Of a stretch of 64,000 nucleotides of DNA, positions 17,184 through 25,894 are shown one piece after another. Both the position numbers and the translations under genes were made by a program. The notes under the pieces were generated by a model that searched no databases, was not told where the DNA came from, and saw only the letters and a program-made list of their open reading frames with translations. Source of the stretch: Labilibaculum manganireducens (GTDB lineage Bacteria > Bacteroidota > Bacteroidia > Bacteroidales > Marinifilaceae); the NCBI RefSeq assembly GCF_002843385.1, contig NZ_MVDE01000019.1, positions 1 to 64,000 on the forward strand, given 5' to 3'. The first letter of the stretch is position 1; each line of letters starts with the position of its first letter.

Positions 17184-20100
17184 TCATTTTTTCTGTTTGT
17201 ACTCTGTTGCATTCATACCATACATTTGCCGGAAACATTTTCGGAAGTGTGACAAATCTTTAAACCCAACAGCATAAGCAATTTCACTAATACTCATGCT
17301 TTCCTGCTCTAACAACTGCGAAGCTCTTTTTAAGCGAATACTGCGAATGAATTCTTTTACAGTCATATCTGTTAAAGCATCAAGCTTACGATAAAGCTGC
17401 ATTCTACTCACACCTACTTCCCGGGAAAATCGTTCAATATCGAGATCCGTATCTGCAATATTGTTTTCCACGACCTCTACCGCTTTTTGCAAGAATTTTT
17501 CATCGGGTGAAGAAATAATAATATTTTTCGGCAGCAATACCATTTCGTTCGAAAATTTTTCTTTTAACGAATCCCGAATTAACAACATATTGTCAATCTT
17601 GGTCTGTAAAACAGCAAGATCGAAGGGTTTTGTAATATAATCGTCAGCACCACATAATAAACCTTTTATTTCGGATTCTTTTGAATGAAGAGCCGTCAAA
17701 AATAACACCGGAATATGTGATGTGCGTTCATCTTTTTTTACTCTTTTACAAAACTCGTAACCATCCACATCGGGCATTAATACATCACTAATAATAATAT
17801 CAGGAATATTAATAAGCGCCAGTTTCCACCCTTCTTTACCATCATTCGCTTCCAAAACCTGATATTTTGAAGTGAAATGACTTTTAATTATCGCTCTAAC
17901 ATCAAGATTATCCTCAACAATCAGCATAATTTTTGAATGAAAAGAATTTTTCGTCCCGCCCTTTTCTTTAACAAACTTTGCATTTGGTTCGATTGATGGA
18001 ATTGCTGTTTTATTTCCCGAAACAACTTCAGAGACTTCTTTTTCATAGGGAATCCGGATTGTAAATTTACTCCCTTTTCCGGGTTTACTCACAACAAAAA
18101 TTTCACCTTTATGTAGCTTAACCAATTCTTTTACAAACGCTAAACCAATACCTGTACCTGTTTGCACATCTTCTTTATTGGCCTGAAAGAACCGATTAAA
18201 TATTTTAGGAACATTTATCTCAGATATTCCTTGTCCAGTATCACGAACGACTATTTCTATAAATTCTCCGTCAGTATTCTCTTCGTTCGTATCAAAAACC
18301 AAGGAAAGATTGACAGTAATTTCCTCTTCTTTTTCTGTAAATTTAAATGCATTGGAAAGTAAATTATTCAATATCTTTTCAATTTTGTCAGCATCAAACC
18401 GAGTCACTAACCTCTCCTTCAAAGTATTGAATCTTAAATCTATTCCTTTCTCCGCAGCATAGCTTTCAAAAGATTGTACAACACCCGAAATAAACCTTAC
18501 AATATCTCCCTCCGCAAGTTCCAATTTTAAATTGCCTGATTCTAATTTTCTAAAATCTAATAATTGACTTATCAAACGATCGAGCTTTGTTGTATTGCGA
18601 TACATAACATCCAAATACGAATTTATTTCATGAGGAGGCATTTTTTGAGAAATCAATTTCTCCAAAGGAGTTAGTATTAGTGTTAAAGGGGTTCGTATTT
18701 CATGCGATATATTTGTAAAAAACTTTAATTTTAACGTATCAAGTTCATGAAGTTTTCGGGCTTTCATTCGCTCCAAAACCAATTCATTTTTCATTTTTCC
18801 CCGATAAATAAAAAATTGAATCAGAAAGTATATTACTGTTCCTAAAATAATTAACCCAATAAAACGAAACCACAATGTTTTCCAGAATGGAGGAAGTATC
18901 GTTATCAAAAATCTCAGTTCATTATTATTTTCAGGATTACCTAAAACAACTCTTTTAATATGCAGAACATAATCACCTGGATTTAAATTAGTATAAGTTG
19001 CTGTTCTGTCTGCGCTAGGTTCATTCCAACCTTTATCAAACCCCTCCAAATAATAACTATATAAATTGCTGGTACTTTTAACGTAGTTAAGAGCAGCAAA
19101 TTCAAGAGTGAAAACATTCTGGTCGTAATTTAACACCAGATGATTGGTTTCCGAAATGCTTTTTTTCAGAACAGAGTTCTTACCTGAACCAATTCCAATT
19201 TTTTTATTAAAAATTCTTAATTCAGTAAGTACCAAAGGAACTTGATTCTCTTCACATTTTACTTCAGAAGGATCAAAAATAGTAAAGCCTGAAATACTGC
19301 AAAAAAGCAAATCACCTTTACTTGATTTATAAGCTGCTCCGTAAGTAAATTGATTATTCCCCAGACCATCGTGACTTGTAAAATTACAGAATGTATTACT
19401 TTCCACATTAAATTTTGACAAACCATTGGATGTACTTATCCATAAAAAATGCTTGCCGTCCTCTAAAATACGTAAGGCCTGATTATTGGCTAATCCATCA
19501 GCTTTATTATAATACTGAACAGGTCCTTTTACATCCGAATACTGAACAATCCCCTTGTCAAGTGTTGCAATCCAACATCTACCTTGAGTATCTTCTGTAA
19601 ATGATCTGGAATGCTCTTTGAAACGTGTTATTTTTTTTGTCCTTTGATTGTGCACAATAATTTCATCAGAAGTACCCAACCAAATATTATTCTGTGAGTC
19701 CATATCAACCCAGGTAACAAGTTTCTGCCCAGCCAACTGCGGATAATGAATAAATTCTTTTGTTTTAGAATCGAACCGATCTATTCCTAATGAAGTACAC
19801 ACCCAAACATCTCCTTCTCTATCAAGAAGAAGATCCCATACTCTATTATCTGCCAAAGTGCGGGAATCAAAAGGATCATTTATATAGTGTTTAATTTTGT
19901 TTGTTTTAAGATTTAAAACATCTATTCCTCCCCCAAAGGTTCCAATCCAAAGATTTCCTTCCTGATCTTCCTGAAACGCTTTAATGCAATTTTTCGAAAT
20001 AGAATTTGGATTAGCAGCATCTGCTTTTAAGTAGGTATATGATTTGGTTTCAGGATGATAAATATTTACACCTCCATCTTCTGTCCCAAGCCAGATATTA

Positions 20101-21209
20101 TTCTCATCATCCACCCACAAGGCATAAACGAAACTACTGTTTAGGTATTTATTATCTGAGAGATGTGCTTTAAAATTATGAAAGACTTGTTTGTTTTTTG
20201 CCAATAGGTTTAAACCTCCACGTGTACCAATCCATGCTTCACCTTGTTTATCATGTATAATATCAAGCACCGAATTGTTGATTAAGCTGCTAGGTTCACG
20301 ATCATCATTCCGGTAAAAATCTGACGTAGCTTTTGTTTTATTGTAAAGATATAAACCTCCACGCGTGCCAATCCAATAATTACCAAAAGCTCCAACTGAA
20401 ATAGTACGCACTGTTTCTGTCCGTTCAAAAGATGGATTCAAAATCACCGGCTTTACCGACATAGAAACAGGATCGACGATAAAAGCCCCGTTGAAATAGG
20501 TGCCAATCCACATACTTCCATCCAAATCGAGGAAAATCTCCCAAATCTCATCTGTATCACCATTTTCAAATGGCAAATCAACATGATCCACTTTTTTACT
20601 TTCAGTATCAATAATAAAAACACCATTATTAGTCCCGGCCCATAAGCGCCCCAAATTATCAAACTGAAGAACACGAACAAATTCCCAATTAAATTCGTTG
20701 GTGGCATCATCATTTCCCAAGGATACAACACTGACTGTTCCCAAGGAATCGATCTTTAAAATATTAGTATTCGTTCCCAACCAGATATTTCCCGCATCAT
20801 CTTCCTGAATATCATTTACTGAGACATCTTTTGATTTTAACAGTGGATTATTGTTATAGGGATGATGAAAAAGTTCTAATTCCCTATCGAATACATTTAA
20901 TCCCCCGTTTTCTGTTCCAACCAGTAAATTTCCTTTCCGGTCTTCAAAAATTACCCGAACCAGTATTCCGCTTAGGCTCAAGCTATCTTCAGGCGAGTTC
21001 AGGTAATTAACAAAACGATACCCATCAAAACGACTCAGTCCCTGACTGGTACCAAACCACATCCACCCTTTTTGATCTTGATGAATACATTGAATTTGAT
21101 TACTTGGAAATCCATCATCCTGAGAAAAACTATCGAAGCTCATTTCATTCTGAGCCGACACACTCAAAATAAACAGAGACAATATTATTTGTAGATATAA
21201 AAACTTCAA
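17184..21209 (-). CDS. Hybrid two-component system (HTCS) regulator of the pectin locus
   Basis: A 1341-residue one-protein phosphorelay. After a signal peptide, about 14 two-component propeller repeats (IWLGT, MWIGT, GLYLYNK types) form two seven-bladed sensor propellers. A Y_Y_Y domain ends near residue 765 and is followed by a transmembrane helix (~772-796). The histidine kinase has H836 in FFTNISHEIRTPL and a C-terminal ATPase domain. A receiver follows with D1142 in SDVLMPDVDGYE, then an AraC-type helix-turn-helix ending at the C-terminus. HTCS proteins bind oligosaccharides in the periplasm and activate the cognate locus. A pectin oligosaccharide signal and binding to the TTCCC arrays are inferred. 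Confidence 0.95.
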   Translation of the reverse strand: MKFLYLQIILSLFILSVSAQNEMSFDSFSQDDGFPSNQIQCIHQDQKGWMWFGTSQGLSRFDGYRFVNYLNSPEDSLSLSGILVRVIFEDRKGNLLVGTENGGLNVFDRELELFHHPYNNNPLLKSKDVSVNDIQEDDAGNIWLGTNTNILKIDSLGTVSVVSLGNDDATNEFNWEFVRVLQFDNLGRLWAGTNNGVFIIDTESKKVDHVDLPFENGDTDEIWEIFLDLDGSMWIGTYFNGAFIVDPVSMSVKPVILNPSFERTETVRTISVGAFGNYWIGTRGGLYLYNKTKATSDFYRNDDREPSSLINNSVLDIIHDKQGEAWIGTRGGLNLLAKNKQVFHNFKAHLSDNKYLNSSFVYALWVDDENNIWLGTEDGGVNIYHPETKSYTYLKADAANPNSISKNCIKAFQEDQEGNLWIGTFGGGIDVLNLKTNKIKHYINDPFDSRTLADNRVWDLLLDREGDVWVCTSLGIDRFDSKTKEFIHYPQLAGQKLVTWVDMDSQNNIWLGTSDEIIVHNQRTKKITRFKEHSRSFTEDTQGRCWIATLDKGIVQYSDVKGPVQYYNKADGLANNQALRILEDGKHFLWISTSNGLSKFNVESNTFCNFTSHDGLGNNQFTYGAAYKSSKGDLLFCSISGFTIFDPSEVKCEENQVPLVLTELRIFNKKIGIGSGKNSVLKKSISETNHLVLNYDQNVFTLEFAALNYVKSTSNLYSYYLEGFDKGWNEPSADRTATYTNLNPGDYVLHIKRVVLGNPENNNELRFLITILPPFWKTLWFRFIGLIILGTVIYFLIQFFIYRGKMKNELVLERMKARKLHELDTLKLKFFTNISHEIRTPLTLILTPLEKLISQKMPPHEINSYLDVMYRNTTKLDRLISQLLDFRKLESGNLKLELAEGDIVRFISGVVQSFESYAAEKGIDLRFNTLKERLVTRFDADKIEKILNNLLSNAFKFTEKEEEITVNLSLVFDTNEENTDGEFIEIVVRDTGQGISEINVPKIFNRFFQANKEDVQTGTGIGLAFVKELVKLHKGEIFVVSKPGKGSKFTIRIPYEKEVSEVVSGNKTAIPSIEPNAKFVKEKGGTKNSFHSKIMLIVEDNLDVRAIIKSHFTSKYQVLEANDGKEGWKLALINIPDIIISDVLMPDVDGYEFCKRVKKDERTSHIPVLFLTALHSKESEIKGLLCGADDYITKPFDLAVLQTKIDNMLLIRDSLKEKFSNEMVLLPKNIIISSPDEKFLQKAVEVVENNIADTDLDIERFSREVGVSRMQLYRKLDALTDMTVKEFIRSIRLKRASQLLEQESMSISEIAYAVGFKDLSHFRKCFRQMYGMNATEYKQKK

Positions 21210-21582
21210 TCCTATTTTTTTAATTCAACTTACTGTAGAAAATAGTTGTAAACCACGGATTTCCTTCAACTTAATTTCCGATTTAAAACCAAAGACAAAT
21301 ATCATATAAAAAACATCTTGGACAAAATGTATATAATGAATTATTGATAATATTGTTTTTACGCCCAAAATTCTAATCTTGCTTCCATTTTGAAAAGAAT
21401 AAATTAATCCTATGCCACAAATACTTTAGTAACCAGAGCGATACATTATTTCACTTTCTCCATAACACCAAAACAACAAAGCTATAACGCACAACAATTA
21501 AGCATATTAGATGTTTACGTAAAAATTTTCAGCTTAAAAATACCGGTTAAGTTGTTTAACCTTAATTAACATCTTTTAGCAT

Positions 21583-21611
21583 TTTCAATCCAGATAGTTT
21601 TCATAAGTTTG
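21583..21611 (+). promoter_or_regulatory. Candidate Bacteroidota promoter for a small RNA
   Basis: TTTC (21583-21586), 17 nt, then TAAGTTTG (21604-21611) matches the -33/-7 pattern TTTG-N17-23-TAnnTTTG with one mismatch. It points to the right, opposite to the flanking genes. Transcription would start near 21616. Confidence 0.45.
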
Positions 21612-21615
21612 TACT

Positions 21616-21690
21616 ATCCTTTCCGAGAGGATTAGGTTTTCATAGATTAAAATGGGTTAGATTAAAGTCCGGGGTGGTTCCCGGACTTTT
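21616..21690 (+). ncRNA. Candidate small RNA, about 75 nt, with 5' hairpin and intrinsic terminator
   Basis: Downstream of the promoter-like motif a 5' hairpin (ATCCT 21616-21620 with AGGAT 21628-21632) is followed by a 9-bp direct repeat TAGATTAAA (21643 and 21659). A strong terminator hairpin follows (21664-21689). No open reading frame of any size fits, and no plus-strand gene follows for 3.5 kb, so it is not a leader. The family is unknown. It lies between the pectin regulator and the L,D-transpeptidase cluster. The remainder of 21210-21751 shows nothing else clear. Confidence 0.45.
21664..21690 (+). terminator. Strong intrinsic terminator of the candidate small RNA
   Basis: AAAGTCCGGG (21664-21673) pairs perfectly with CCCGGACTTT (21680-21689) around a GTGGTT loop and continues into T-rich sequence. 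It is oriented on the plus strand where no protein gene ends. Confidence 0.8.
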
Positions 21691-21714
21691 TATTTTATAT
21701 GAATTGCTCACAAA

Positions 21715-21742
21715 TAAAAAACCGGCTATTCTACAACCGGCT
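21715..21742 (-). terminator. Terminator-like hairpin ending the L,D-transpeptidase operon
   Basis: On the minus strand AGCCGGTT occurs twice, at 21735-21742 and 21720-21727. It can pair with itself through a CCGG core with two G-U pairs and flanking A-U pairs. A T-run (21715-21720) follows. It lies just after the stop at 21752. Confidence 0.5.
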
Positions 21743-21751
21743 CTTACTTAG

Positions 21752-22552
21752 CTACAATCTGATACCTACAAAAGGTTTTGCAGGCAATGCGCGGTATATG
21801 GCTTTGGCCTCCGATTCTGAGATCACCAATCGAATTACGGGATAATATTCAGGCACTTTAAACCTAATGGTCTCCTTTAAATTTTTAAGACTATTCATAT
21901 CCTCCTTAAACCAAAACTTTCGTCCGATCCACCAATCCGATCGGGAATATTGATCGCTTCCTTCAATTTTCAGAACAATTTCCTTATCCAGCGTCAGCAT
22001 CCAATGTACGACTTCTGGTTTTAATGATTCAATTTTTACATTTGAAGCCTGAGCTTCTGTTGTATCTTTGGGTGCTTTTTTCACTATAACTGGAGCCTTG
22101 CTAATTGTCGACAAATAGCTCTTCACCCGTGATTGCGTACCAAACAAATGCTGGTAGGTTGCCGGTTTTAACTGATAAAAAAATTGATCAACTTCAAAAT
22201 CTGTAATTTTAGTTGATTTTATAACAACTCCTTTCAGTTCCAACTGAAGAATGCTGTCTTTCAGATTTACGGACAGACTGATTGAATCGGCTTTCGACAT
22301 TTGGAAACGAGTTTCCAGAAATACTTTTTTCTTAAATAAATCTGCAAGCACCGAATCCATGTGCCTTTCGTTTATCGGCAACAATGCTGCATCAATTTGT
22401 TGATCAAACATTTTCATTTTTTGCCTTACAGCCATCACTGAAAAAACTCCGTATTGCAAAGCGATTCCAATAATTACAAGCAAAATACTATAAGTTATGT
22501 AATTCCTGAATAAATGAAAACTTCTGGAATTGTAATTTCTTTCCTTACTCAT
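21752..22552 (-). CDS. Membrane-anchored protein of unknown function in the L,D-transpeptidase cluster
   Basis: The frame opens at 22579, but the ATG at 22552 (MSKERNYNSRSF) lies just after the upstream stop and gives a sensible 266-residue protein, so I use it. One transmembrane helix near the N-terminus (ITYSILLVIIGIALQYGVF) leaves a large, probably periplasmic domain of mixed alpha/beta character with FWFKEDMNSLKN and PEYYPVIRLVISESEAKA segments. I do not recognise the family. Its position directly after two L,D-transpeptidase genes with essentially no gap suggests a role with them in peptidoglycan cross-linking or anchoring. Confidence 0.7.
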   Translation of the reverse strand: MSKERNYNSRSFHLFRNYITYSILLVIIGIALQYGVFSVMAVRQKMKMFDQQIDAALLPINERHMDSVLADLFKKKVFLETRFQMSKADSISLSVNLKDSILQLELKGVVIKSTKITDFEVDQFFYQLKPATYQHLFGTQSRVKSYLSTISKAPVIVKKAPKDTTEAQASNVKIESLKPEVVHWMLTLDKEIVLKIEGSDQYSRSDWWIGRKFWFKEDMNSLKNLKETIRFKVPEYYPVIRLVISESEAKAIYRALPAKPFVGIRL

Positions 22553-22553
22553 A

Positions 22554-23273
22554 TTAGTAGATAAAAACCTTTGCCCCAATTGGCAAAGATTGATAAACAG
22601 TCTTTAAATCGTCATCGTTCATTCGAATACATCCATGAGTAACAGGCTGTCCTAAAAACCTTTTATAAAGTGTACCATGAATCAAATATCCCTTACCCAG
22701 ACTAAGTGCATAGTCTCCCAACACACCATACTCAAAACGGGATGATGAATTGGAGCCAGGAATTGGTAAGCCTTCCTCAACAAAAGCCCAATCGGGTTTT
22801 CGCCAAACGGGTGACGTGATTTTCCCTTGAATGGAAAACACACCTTTGGGAGTTTGAAATATCCAGTTCTTATTATCTTCTGCCTCGAGTTTAATGTAAC
22901 TGCCTGTAGAACACAAACCTTCCCGAATAAGAGCTTTATTTCTATAAAGAGAAAATGTATTATCAGAGGTATTTACAATTAAATAAGCACCTCCGGGAGT
23001 TAATCGATCCATCTTTTTTTGTACTTGCGCGATTCCTGCCTCCAATTCTTTCCCGAACTTACTGTTATTCTCATTCTCCTGAATTGCACTTATAGTCTTC
23101 TCAAATATGAAAGGTCTGTTTTCCAAATAAGGTACTCCAACTAAAATAAACAGAATAATAAACCAAAAAATAACCGGCATTAAGAGCCAAAAAATAAACT
23201 TGATCAGCTTACTTTTTTTGCCAGAATATGTAGTCTTCAATTCTCCTTGTAAATTGCTTTCATCATTTATCAT
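22554..23273 (-). CDS. L,D-transpeptidase (YkuD family), membrane-anchored
   Basis: A 239-residue protein with an N-terminal transmembrane helix (about residues 26-48) and a YkuD/ErfK catalytic domain from about residue 95. The active-site motif is complete: H199 in IHGTLYKR, then THGCIRM with H213 and catalytic C215. YkuD enzymes transfer peptidoglycan stem peptides through a cysteine thioester, making 3-3 cross-links or attaching proteins to the wall. It lies 9 bp downstream of a second L,D-transpeptidase gene and directly before a membrane protein gene. Confidence 0.9.
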   Translation of the reverse strand: MINDESNLQGELKTTYSGKKSKLIKFIFWLLMPVIFWFIILFILVGVPYLENRPFIFEKTISAIQENENNSKFGKELEAGIAQVQKKMDRLTPGGAYLIVNTSDNTFSLYRNKALIREGLCSTGSYIKLEAEDNKNWIFQTPKGVFSIQGKITSPVWRKPDWAFVEEGLPIPGSNSSSRFEYGVLGDYALSLGKGYLIHGTLYKRFLGQPVTHGCIRMNDDDLKTVYQSLPIGAKVFIY

Positions 23274-23282
23274 GATTCTTCC

Positions 23283-24401
23283 TTAATTTTTTCCGCAAAT
23301 CTCGCTTAAAGGCTCTAACGACCCAACAATAATTACTGATATTCCAGTATCTATAAGGCAAAACAGAACGTCCATATCTTTGTTGTTTAAGGCAATACAA
23401 CCATCTGTCCAATCAATTCCTTTTCCCCCAAGACCATGAATTTCAATTAAATTCCCGATGTGAGTCCGAAAAGGCAGAGCACCCTTTTTCTTTTCAGAAT
23501 CAAAGCGTTGTTTGTCTTCCTCGTTTGGATAATTAATTAAAAGTGCCTTATAGAATTTTGTGCGCGATCCTTCTTTTTTTTGAATGACCCGGTACATTCC
23601 TTCCGGAGTAGCTTTATCACCCTTTTGTCGTTTATCTCCCATCCAATTCACACCCAGCTCTGCCTTAAAGCTTCTAAGGATTTTTCCATTCTGATAAACA
23701 AACAACTGATGAGCCATCTTATCCACCAAAATAATTTTATGTCCGCTCTTTGATAAGCGTATTGCATCGGCTCCCATTTTTTCCCAATGTGGATAATCTG
23801 AGAACCATTCTTTCAAAATCTGTTCTGCCTTATCATTTGAAGAATTTAGCAAACCGTCAGCTTCTTTATAACTTACAAATGCTTCATTATACCGTTCACT
23901 ATCGTAGGCAATTTTTGCCTCGCTAAGCTTCATCACACCTAAATTATGTGCTTTACTTACAGTCTTAGATAAAGGGATCTGCTTATAAATACGATTGTAA
24001 AGCAATATTTTTCCCTCCAGATCCTCAATACCGCGCTTAGCAATAACATTTGTATTTTTAATCTGCTGCAGAGAATTCTGTTCTGCATGAATTGCTTTTG
24101 CTATCGTTAAATTAACGAAGCTCAACACCTCCCTATAGTCTCTTCTTGGGAAAAATCGCTCGTTCTGAGCAGTCCATGAGCTCATGGCTGAATCGTATAA
24201 CTGCTTTGCCTCTTCATACAAAGGTTTTGCGTACTCCTCGGCCCCTGCTTTCTGAGCTGAATTAATTGCCTCCCGGGCAAGTTTCAATTCAGTTTGAGGA
24301 GACTTCGGCTTCAACCAAATAAGCACTATGCCTAAAACAAACAATAAGCCAACTACCGCAATAACAATCCTAATAAAAGGCTTGTTCTTCCCTTTCCCCA
24401 T
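23283..24401 (-). CDS. L,D-transpeptidase with N-terminal DUF4398-like helical domain
   Basis: A 372-residue protein: transmembrane helix (about 10-30), helical region (about 38-205), then a YkuD-type domain with H322 in IEIHGLGGKG and WTDGCIALNN containing catalytic C335, the ErfK/YafK-like arrangement. The helical part contains AGAEEYA and, 26 residues on, QNERFF (79-84). The same two markers with the same spacing occur in the lipoprotein encoded just upstream, so the two share a domain. That suggests the helical domain recognises or copies the lipoprotein. It is separated from the lipoprotein gene by a terminator-like hairpin. Confidence 0.88.
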   Translation of the reverse strand: MGKGKNKPFIRIVIAVVGLLFVLGIVLIWLKPKSPQTELKLAREAINSAQKAGAEEYAKPLYEEAKQLYDSAMSSWTAQNERFFPRRDYREVLSFVNLTIAKAIHAEQNSLQQIKNTNVIAKRGIEDLEGKILLYNRIYKQIPLSKTVSKAHNLGVMKLSEAKIAYDSERYNEAFVSYKEADGLLNSSNDKAEQILKEWFSDYPHWEKMGADAIRLSKSGHKIILVDKMAHQLFVYQNGKILRSFKAELGVNWMGDKRQKGDKATPEGMYRVIQKKEGSRTKFYKALLINYPNEEDKQRFDSEKKKGALPFRTHIGNLIEIHGLGGKGIDWTDGCIALNNKDMDVLFCLIDTGISVIIVGSLEPLSEICGKN

Positions 24402-24413
24402 ACTCTAAGCGTT

Positions 24414-24446
24414 TATAAAAAATCCCTGAAGAAGACTCTTCAGGGA
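24414..24446 (-). terminator. Hairpin between lipoprotein gene and L,D-transpeptidase genes
   Basis: TCCCTGAAGA (24423-24432) pairs with TCTTCAGGGA (24437-24446), and the minus strand continues into TTTTTTATAAA. It lies just after the lipoprotein stop codon. It probably ends most transcripts there, so the lipoprotein would be made in excess over the enzymes downstream. Confidence 0.75.
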
Positions 24447-24477
24447 AATAGTATTTGATTATAAATTATACTTGATA

Positions 24478-25077
24478 CTATTTTCTTTTATTTTTGGCAT
24501 ATTTTGCAATCACCTCGTTTAATTCGGTATTAATTTCCAATGCTTTTTCTTTTGCAGCTTTAACCTTATCCAAGGCAGCAATAAGTTGATCTTGAGACAC
24601 AAGACCTGCAACGTCGATTAAAGAAGCTTCGATTAAGCTGATATCACCTTTGATTGCTTCCAATGCAGCAACACCTTCTTTTCCTTTTGGTGCTTGAGTT
24701 GTTAATTCCTTGTTTTGCATTACAATTGAATCAACTTCTGCCTGAAGGCTTTCAATCTCTAATTTCACCTCTTCTTTTCGAGCTTCAGCATTATCTTTAA
24801 CTTCTACAGCCATTGCATTTACAACAACTAATTGAGCTTTCACCTGGTCGAAATTTTTAAAAAATTTGGCATTTTGAACTTCAACATTCTCGTTTACCGA
24901 TCTCATTGAATCCTGAAGTGCTGCAAAATCTTCTGCAACGTAAACATTAGCTCCTACAGATTTAGCAACTTCGATTGCAGCATTTGCACCATCTATTTCT
25001 ACTTGTGGTACTTTTCCACAGCTGCTAAATAATACAGTAGTACCTACTGCCAATACGAACAACAACTTTTTTTTCAT
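24478..25077 (-). CDS. Helical DUF4398-like lipoprotein ending in lysine (possible wall-tethered lipoprotein)
   Basis: A 199-residue lipoprotein with lipidated Cys20 (LFSSC). The mature part is almost entirely predicted helix or coiled coil (many A, E, K, V; no Pro between about 25 and 120) and ends AKYAKNKRK. Residues 42-73 (VGANVYVA... QNAKFF) align with the helical domain of the adjacent L,D-transpeptidase. Braun's lipoprotein of enterobacteria is also a lipidated helix with a C-terminal Lys that L,D-transpeptidases join to peptidoglycan. The parallel is structural, not sequence homology, and attachment here is inference. It heads the minus-strand cluster, opposite an ECF sigma gene. Confidence 0.8.
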   Translation of the reverse strand: MKKKLLFVLAVGTTVLFSSCGKVPQVEIDGANAAIEVAKSVGANVYVAEDFAALQDSMRSVNENVEVQNAKFFKNFDQVKAQLVVVNAMAVEVKDNAEARKEEVKLEIESLQAEVDSIVMQNKELTTQAPKGKEGVAALEAIKGDISLIEASLIDVAGLVSQDQLIAALDKVKAAKEKALEINTELNEVIAKYAKNKRK

Positions 25078-25261
25078 CTTTAAATTAGTAAAATTTATTT
25101 TTCTTGTTTTTATTTCAATTTCAATGACTATTTTCGTTTGAGTAATTTAAATCACGATTGAAATTTCCATTTAGACGAAAGATTTTAACGAAGTAACGCT
25201 GAAGAATAAAAAAATATTAAAAAAAAACACCACAACCGAATCAAACCATCAACACTCTGAT

Positions 25262-25831
25262 ATGCAGAGAGAAAACTACAGCAAGACCAGCGACGAAGAA
25301 CTTATTCGTATGATCATTCATGAGAACAAAACAAGCCTTTTTGAACTTCTGTATCATCGCTACTTCAATAAAGTAATGGACAAATGTTACAGTTTCATTA
25401 AAGACAAACAACAGGCTGAAGATTTCGCCAACGATATTTTGTCTAAAGCCTACGAAAAACTGTCTGGCTTTAAAGGAAATTCGTCCTTTTCATCGTGGCT
25501 GTACTCCATTACCTATAATTACTCTATTGACTACCTGAGGCTAAAGAAAAAACTACATTATCCAAACTGGAACAAACGGAATGAAATACCTGATATAATA
25601 GACGAATCTGAAACAGATCTGGAAGATTTCAATTACGAAAATCTGTTGGCAATTTTGGAGATGATTCACCCGGAAGAAAAAGCCTTGCTGTTAATGAAAT
25701 ATCAGGACAATCTTTCTGGAAAACTAATTGGCCAAACTCTGAGAATAACCGAAGATGCGGTGAAAATGAGACTTAAACGAGCAAGAACAAGAGTTATCTA
25801 TCTTTATAAAAAAACATATCCTAAAGAATAG
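25262..25831 (+). CDS. ECF-type RNA polymerase sigma factor
   Basis: A 189-residue sigma-70 family protein with only region 2 (about 20-95, including AEDFANDILSKAYEKL and SWLYSITYNYSIDYLR) and region 4 (about 125-180, including TEDAVKMRLKRAR), the ECF layout. It is divergent from the helical lipoprotein gene across a 184-bp gap, so it may control the envelope cluster or itself. No anti-sigma factor with a transmembrane domain follows. The next gene is a small soluble protein. Confidence 0.92.
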   Translation: MQRENYSKTSDEELIRMIIHENKTSLFELLYHRYFNKVMDKCYSFIKDKQQAEDFANDILSKAYEKLSGFKGNSSFSSWLYSITYNYSIDYLRLKKKLHYPNWNKRNEIPDIIDESETDLEDFNYENLLAILEMIHPEEKALLLMKYQDNLSGKLIGQTLRITEDAVKMRLKRARTRVIYLYKKTYPKE

Positions 25832-25894
25832 AAAATTGCGTTACTATTTTGGCAGTTCCCGTCAAAATGGGACGATTGAACTAACAGTAAAAAA

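Noticed and set aside
21715-21742. AACCGGCT direct repeat as an insertion-sequence target duplication
   Set aside because: The 15-bp spacing and following T-run fit a self-pairing terminator on the minus strand, and no element lies between the copies.
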